In this document: piece after piece, positions 4,686-6,408 of the stretch
Position numbering within the stretch: the stretch's first letter is position 1
How the letters are laid out: every line of letters begins with the position of its first letter
Source of the DNA: Chitinophagaceae bacterium
GTDB lineage: Bacteria; Bacteroidota; Bacteroidia; Chitinophagales; Chitinophagaceae
DNA: 6,408 bases
Direction of reading: 5' to 3'
NCBI GenBank assembly: GCA_947378615.1
Contig: CANCKV010000199.1
Span: 1 to 6,408, forward strand
The notes under the pieces: generated by a model
The model's database searches: none
What the model was told of the DNA's origin: nothing
The model's input: only the letters and a program-made list of their open reading frames with translations
Position numbers and translations under genes: made by a program

Positions 4686-5387
4686 TTATATCCAACCCTC
4701 AACTATTGCCCTCTTTATCAATTCGCTTGATGTTTTGCATTCACTTTTAAAAAGCATACTCTTACGATGGTTCTTGACCGTATGAATACTAATATTTAGT
4801 GTATTTGCAATCATTTTGCTACTAAATCCTTCTGACATCAATTTTAGTATCCTCTTTTCTGATAAAGAGATTACGGTTTTAATACGTTTCCCTTCAAATG
4901 GATTAATAGCAATTTTTTGAATATTATCATGCTTACGACAATCAAGTATATACGAATAATTATTCAATTTAGTTTTGATTTGTGATACTTCCGAAACAAT
5001 GATTAAATAGCATTTCAGAGATAAATCATCCTCATTAATTATTGGAATAAACTGTAACTGTAGATGAATTTTGCTGGCATTTTTTTTCACAAAATCCAAT
5101 CTAAAATTAAGCTTTAATTTGGATTTAGTTTCTATGGGAAATGAATTTAGATATTTAATGTAATAATCAATTGCATATCTTAATCTAGTGACTTCCTTTT
5201 CTGGACAAATTCCAAGTAACAATTCATTATTATTATCAATAAACTCATTTGGCATGAACCCTGTTAATTGTTCAAATGCACCACTTATATTCTTAATTTT
5301 ACAATTAAAACCATTTAATACAAGTCCGAAACAAACTTCCGAGCTATTATAGTTGACCATGTACGATTCTAAATCAAACTTGCTCAT
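4686..5387 (-). CDS. PAS domain LuxR-type transcriptional regulator
   Basis: This is a 233-residue cytoplasmic transcription factor. The N-terminal part (about 15-140) is a divergent PAS sensor fold: CKIKNISGAFEQLTGFMPNE has the typical NIS...LTGF-P-EF pattern, followed by a predicted strand-rich half ending YLIIVSEVSQIK. The C-terminal part (about 173-233) is a LuxR/FixJ-type helix-turn-helix. ILKLMSEGFSSKMIANTLNI leads into the recognition helix SIHTVKNHRKSML, with the family's conserved Glu present (LSEKR) and a GWI end. There is no receiver domain, so it should respond to a PAS ligand or a partner, possibly the pseudo-receiver encoded next on the same strand. The longest open frame starts three bases earlier at TTG (5390-5388). 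The ATG at 5387 is the more likely start. The DNA is very A/T-rich. The fold assignments are solid for the HTH and moderate for PAS. Confidence 0.86.
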   Translation of the reverse strand: MSKFDLESYMVNYNSSEVCFGLVLNGFNCKIKNISGAFEQLTGFMPNEFIDNNNELLLGICPEKEVTRLRYAIDYYIKYLNSFPIETKSKLKLNFRLDFVKKNASKIHLQLQFIPIINEDDLSLKCYLIIVSEVSQIKTKLNNYSYILDCRKHDNIQKIAINPFEGKRIKTVISLSEKRILKLMSEGFSSKMIANTLNISIHTVKNHRKSMLFKSECKTSSELIKRAIVEGWI

Positions 5388-5449
5388 CAATTTTTTTTGG
5401 GTAACAGATTTATTTTAATTAATTAAATTTTGAAGAAAACTTAAACTTC

Positions 5450-5479
5450 CAATATTAAATTTTTCTAATTTGCTACAAA
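5450..5479 (-). promoter_or_regulatory. Candidate promoter for PAS-LuxR gene
   Basis: On the minus strand, TTTG (5479-5476) is followed after 18 nt by TAATATTG (5457-5450). This differs from the Bacteroidota -7 box TAnnTTTG at one base. The spacing is one short of the commonest 19-21 nt. It would give a leader of roughly 55 nt. In DNA this A/T-rich, chance matches are likely. Confidence 0.3.
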
Positions 5480-5713
5480 ATGGCATTCTTAAATACCTCA
5501 ACCTCAGCATATCACTAATTTTTAATTTATAAATATGGATAAACAATGATATATTTTGATTGACACAAAATTAGAAATAGCTATGATAGGTTAATTAGCC
5601 CTTTATAGTCATTTTTTGATATTTTCAATTTTAATAAAGGTAAGGGGGTATCAACTAAATATGTTATACATAATTTTCAATTCCTTAACATTTTAACATA
5701 GCATAGAAAATAT
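5480..5713. other. Intergenic, no recognised gene
   Basis: No ORF of note is present. The stretch lies between the PAS-LuxR promoter region and the second repeat cluster. CCTTTAT near 5601 and ATAAAGG near 5634 form a 7-nt inverted repeat about 25 nt apart, followed by the only G-rich run of the area, AAGGGGGTATC. I cannot assign a role. Confidence 0.4.
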
Positions 5714-5765
5714 TAGTTAGTGATTAGTAGTTAGTTATTAGTTGTTAGAATTAGTTTGTTGTTAG
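5714..5765. repeat. Heptad array, second cluster
   Basis: Five contiguous 7-nt units, TAGTTAG, TGATTAG, TAGTTAG, TTATTAG and TTGTTAG, occupy 5714-5748. After a 10-nt interruption there is one further TTGTTAG at 5759-5765. All units end in TTAG or ATTAG. A degenerate 21-nt array follows directly, echoing the pairing of arrays at the left end of the window. Confidence 0.8.
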
Positions 5766-5788
5766 CGAATTGGGGAGAAAGATTATTT

Positions 5789-5893
5789 GAGGAATTTTAG
5801 TGGGGATAGAAAGGAATTTTGTTGGAATAAAAAGTAGTTGAAGAGGAATCCAAAGTAGTTCAATAGGAATTACAATTGATTGGTCGGTAATTG
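5789..5893. repeat. Degenerate 21-nt array, second cluster
   Basis: Five 21-nt blocks (5789-5809, 5810-5830, 5831-5851, 5852-5872, 5873-5893) align without indels. The pair 5831-5851 and 5852-5872 is the clearest, both beginning AAAGTAGTT and containing AGGAAT. The block around GTAGTTCAATAGGAATT resembles the reverse complement of the 212-442 unit (GTAGGGTTGATAGGCTTTTT) at the GTAG....ATAGG..TT positions, which suggests the two arrays are related. Confidence 0.6.
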
Positions 5894-5923
5894 CAATTGA
5901 AATTTAATAGATGAATTCTAAAT

Positions 5924-5960
5924 TGATATCATTACGTACTTATTATCCGCAATGATATCA
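5924..5960. repeat. Perfect 10-bp inverted repeat
   Basis: TGATATCATT (5924-5933) and AATGATATCA (5951-5960) are exact reverse complements around a 17-nt spacer. The arms are A/T-rich and there is no T-run on either side, so this is a weak terminator at best. Its position 40 nt after the stop codon of the PID-CTERM-like gene allows a 3'-end role. Each arm contains the smaller palindrome TGATATCA, so a dimeric protein site is also possible. Confidence 0.5.
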
Positions 5961-5999
5961 GAAATTAGATTTTATGTAAGCTGTTGTTTGTCAAAATCA

Positions 6000-6233
6000 T
6001 CACTTCCTTAACCTCTTTGCCCCATATCCAATACCAGAAGCAATCAGCATAATACTCATTCCCCCATCAAAGGGAACTATAGGAGAACCATCTCCTGCAG
6101 GTGCTGCACCAACACCGGGGCCTCCAATTCCTGGATCATCTGTAGGGGTTTGTGCATTTACATTCAACCCTGTGAAAACAATTATAAGTAGGGTCACCAA
6201 TATCTTTGTCAAATTATTTATAAACAATTTCAT
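6000..6233 (-). CDS. Mini-protein with PID-CTERM-like sorting tail
   Basis: This 77-residue exported protein consists almost entirely of targeting signals. Residues 1-27 are a signal peptide (two lysines, hydrophobic core ILVTLLIIVFTGL, cleavage expected after NVNA before Q28). Residues 28-50 are a Gly/Pro/Asp-rich linker (TPTDDPGIGGPGVGAAPAGD). The tail is PIVPFDGG (51-58), a 13-residue hydrophobic stretch SIMLIASGIGYGA, and basic KRLRK. This motif, helix and basic-end arrangement is that of the Bacteroidota PID-CTERM sorting signals, which are thought to be processed at the membrane by a dedicated enzyme. The sorting enzyme is not in the window. The gene follows a type IX cargo gene, 65 nt downstream of its stop codon, with a hairpin between them. 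The function of the mature peptide is unknown. Confidence 0.82.
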   Translation of the reverse strand: MKLFINNLTKILVTLLIIVFTGLNVNAQTPTDDPGIGGPGVGAAPAGDGSPIVPFDGGMSIMLIASGIGYGAKRLRK

Positions 6234-6263
6234 GATTATTTTTTAAATGAGTTTAGAAAATAA

Positions 6264-6283
6264 GGGGAGACGCTTATCTCCCC
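6264..6283 (-). terminator. Terminator after the type IX cargo gene
   Basis: A 7-bp stem, GGGGAGA (6264-6270) with TCTCCCC (6277-6283), encloses a 6-nt loop. Read leftward it is followed by TTATTTTCTAAAC, a moderate T-run. It starts 15 nt after the stop codon of the upstream gene and 30 nt before the PID-CTERM-like start. It may end the cargo transcript or only partly reduce read-through into the mini-protein gene, for which I see no separate promoter. Confidence 0.65.
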
Positions 6284-6298
6284 CCTTTCATTTCGTTG

Positions 6299-6408
6299 TT
6301 ATTTAACTGTAAGGATTGAAGTATGAATTAATTGATTGCTTTCTGAAGAATGAATTGATATAGTATAGACTCCAACAGCTATTTGCTTTTTGGTGTTCAA
6401 TGAATAGT
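6299..6408 (-). CDS. Type IX secretion cargo, C-terminal fragment
   Basis: Only the last 35 codons lie in the window, and the gene continues beyond its right edge. The visible end reads YSLNTKKQIAVGVYTISIHS and then SESNQLIHTSILTVK before a TAA stop at 6299-6301. The pattern of a GVY(T/F)I strand, a short turn and a final strand ending in a hydrophobic-V-K is characteristic of type A C-terminal sorting domains of the Por/type IX secretion system. These domains carry surface or secreted proteins across the outer membrane and are then cleaved. The passenger domain and thus the function are outside the window. The same strand continues with the PID-CTERM-like gene. Confidence 0.78.
   Translation of the reverse strand, partial: YSLNTKKQIAVGVYTISIHSSESNQLIHTSILTVK

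Noticed and set aside
5388..5390. TTG start giving the PAS-LuxR protein one extra residue
   Set aside because: An ATG follows directly at 5387 and there is no ribosome-binding signal favouring TTG.

Overview
The window is AT-rich bacterial DNA, almost certainly from a member of the Bacteroidota. Three things point there. The right edge carries the last residues of a type IX secretion (Por) C-terminal sorting domain. Next to it is a complete mini-protein with a PID-CTERM-like tail (PIVPFDGG, hydrophobic stretch, KRLRK). The translation starts have A/T-rich leaders instead of Shine-Dalgarno sequences, and two upstream regions resemble the Bacteroidota TTTG / TAnnTTTG promoter. I cannot place it below phylum with confidence.

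Layout. Positions 1-1106 hold no convincing gene. They are dominated by two periodic arrays: about eleven 21-nt units (212-442) and 25 uninterrupted 7-nt units (533-707). A strong rightward terminator (804-845) and a second hairpin (859-881) follow. Positions 1107-2383 run rightward: an ECF-type sigma factor, a small two-helix membrane protein 19 nt later, and a 70-residue HMA-like protein whose usual CxxC metal site is missing. Positions 2384-3756 run leftward: an NAD(P)H-dependent FMN reductase whose stop codon abuts the previous gene's stop, and a pirin-family cupin. The HMA-like gene and the reductase have nearly identical 30-nt leaders right before their start codons, so the convergent pair is bracketed by an inverted repeat.

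Positions 3859-5387 hold two regulators, also leftward and visibly richer in A+T: a stand-alone receiver domain with Glu in place of the phospho-acceptor Asp, and upstream of it a PAS-LuxR transcription factor. Positions 5388-5999 are intergenic and carry a second, more degenerate heptad-plus-21-mer array. It has the same module order as the first array but the opposite orientation. The right end holds the PID-CTERM-like mini-protein and the 3' end of the type IX cargo gene.

How the genes may work together (inference). The sigma factor and membrane protein look like one regulatory unit in which the membrane protein could control the sigma factor. The FMN reductase and pirin suggest a redox or stress role. 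The PAS-LuxR protein and pseudo-receiver may form a small, non-canonical signalling pair. The most unusual content is the composite 7-nt/21-nt repeat architecture and the shared inverted leaders. No mobile element, CRISPR array, tRNA or rRNA was recognised.
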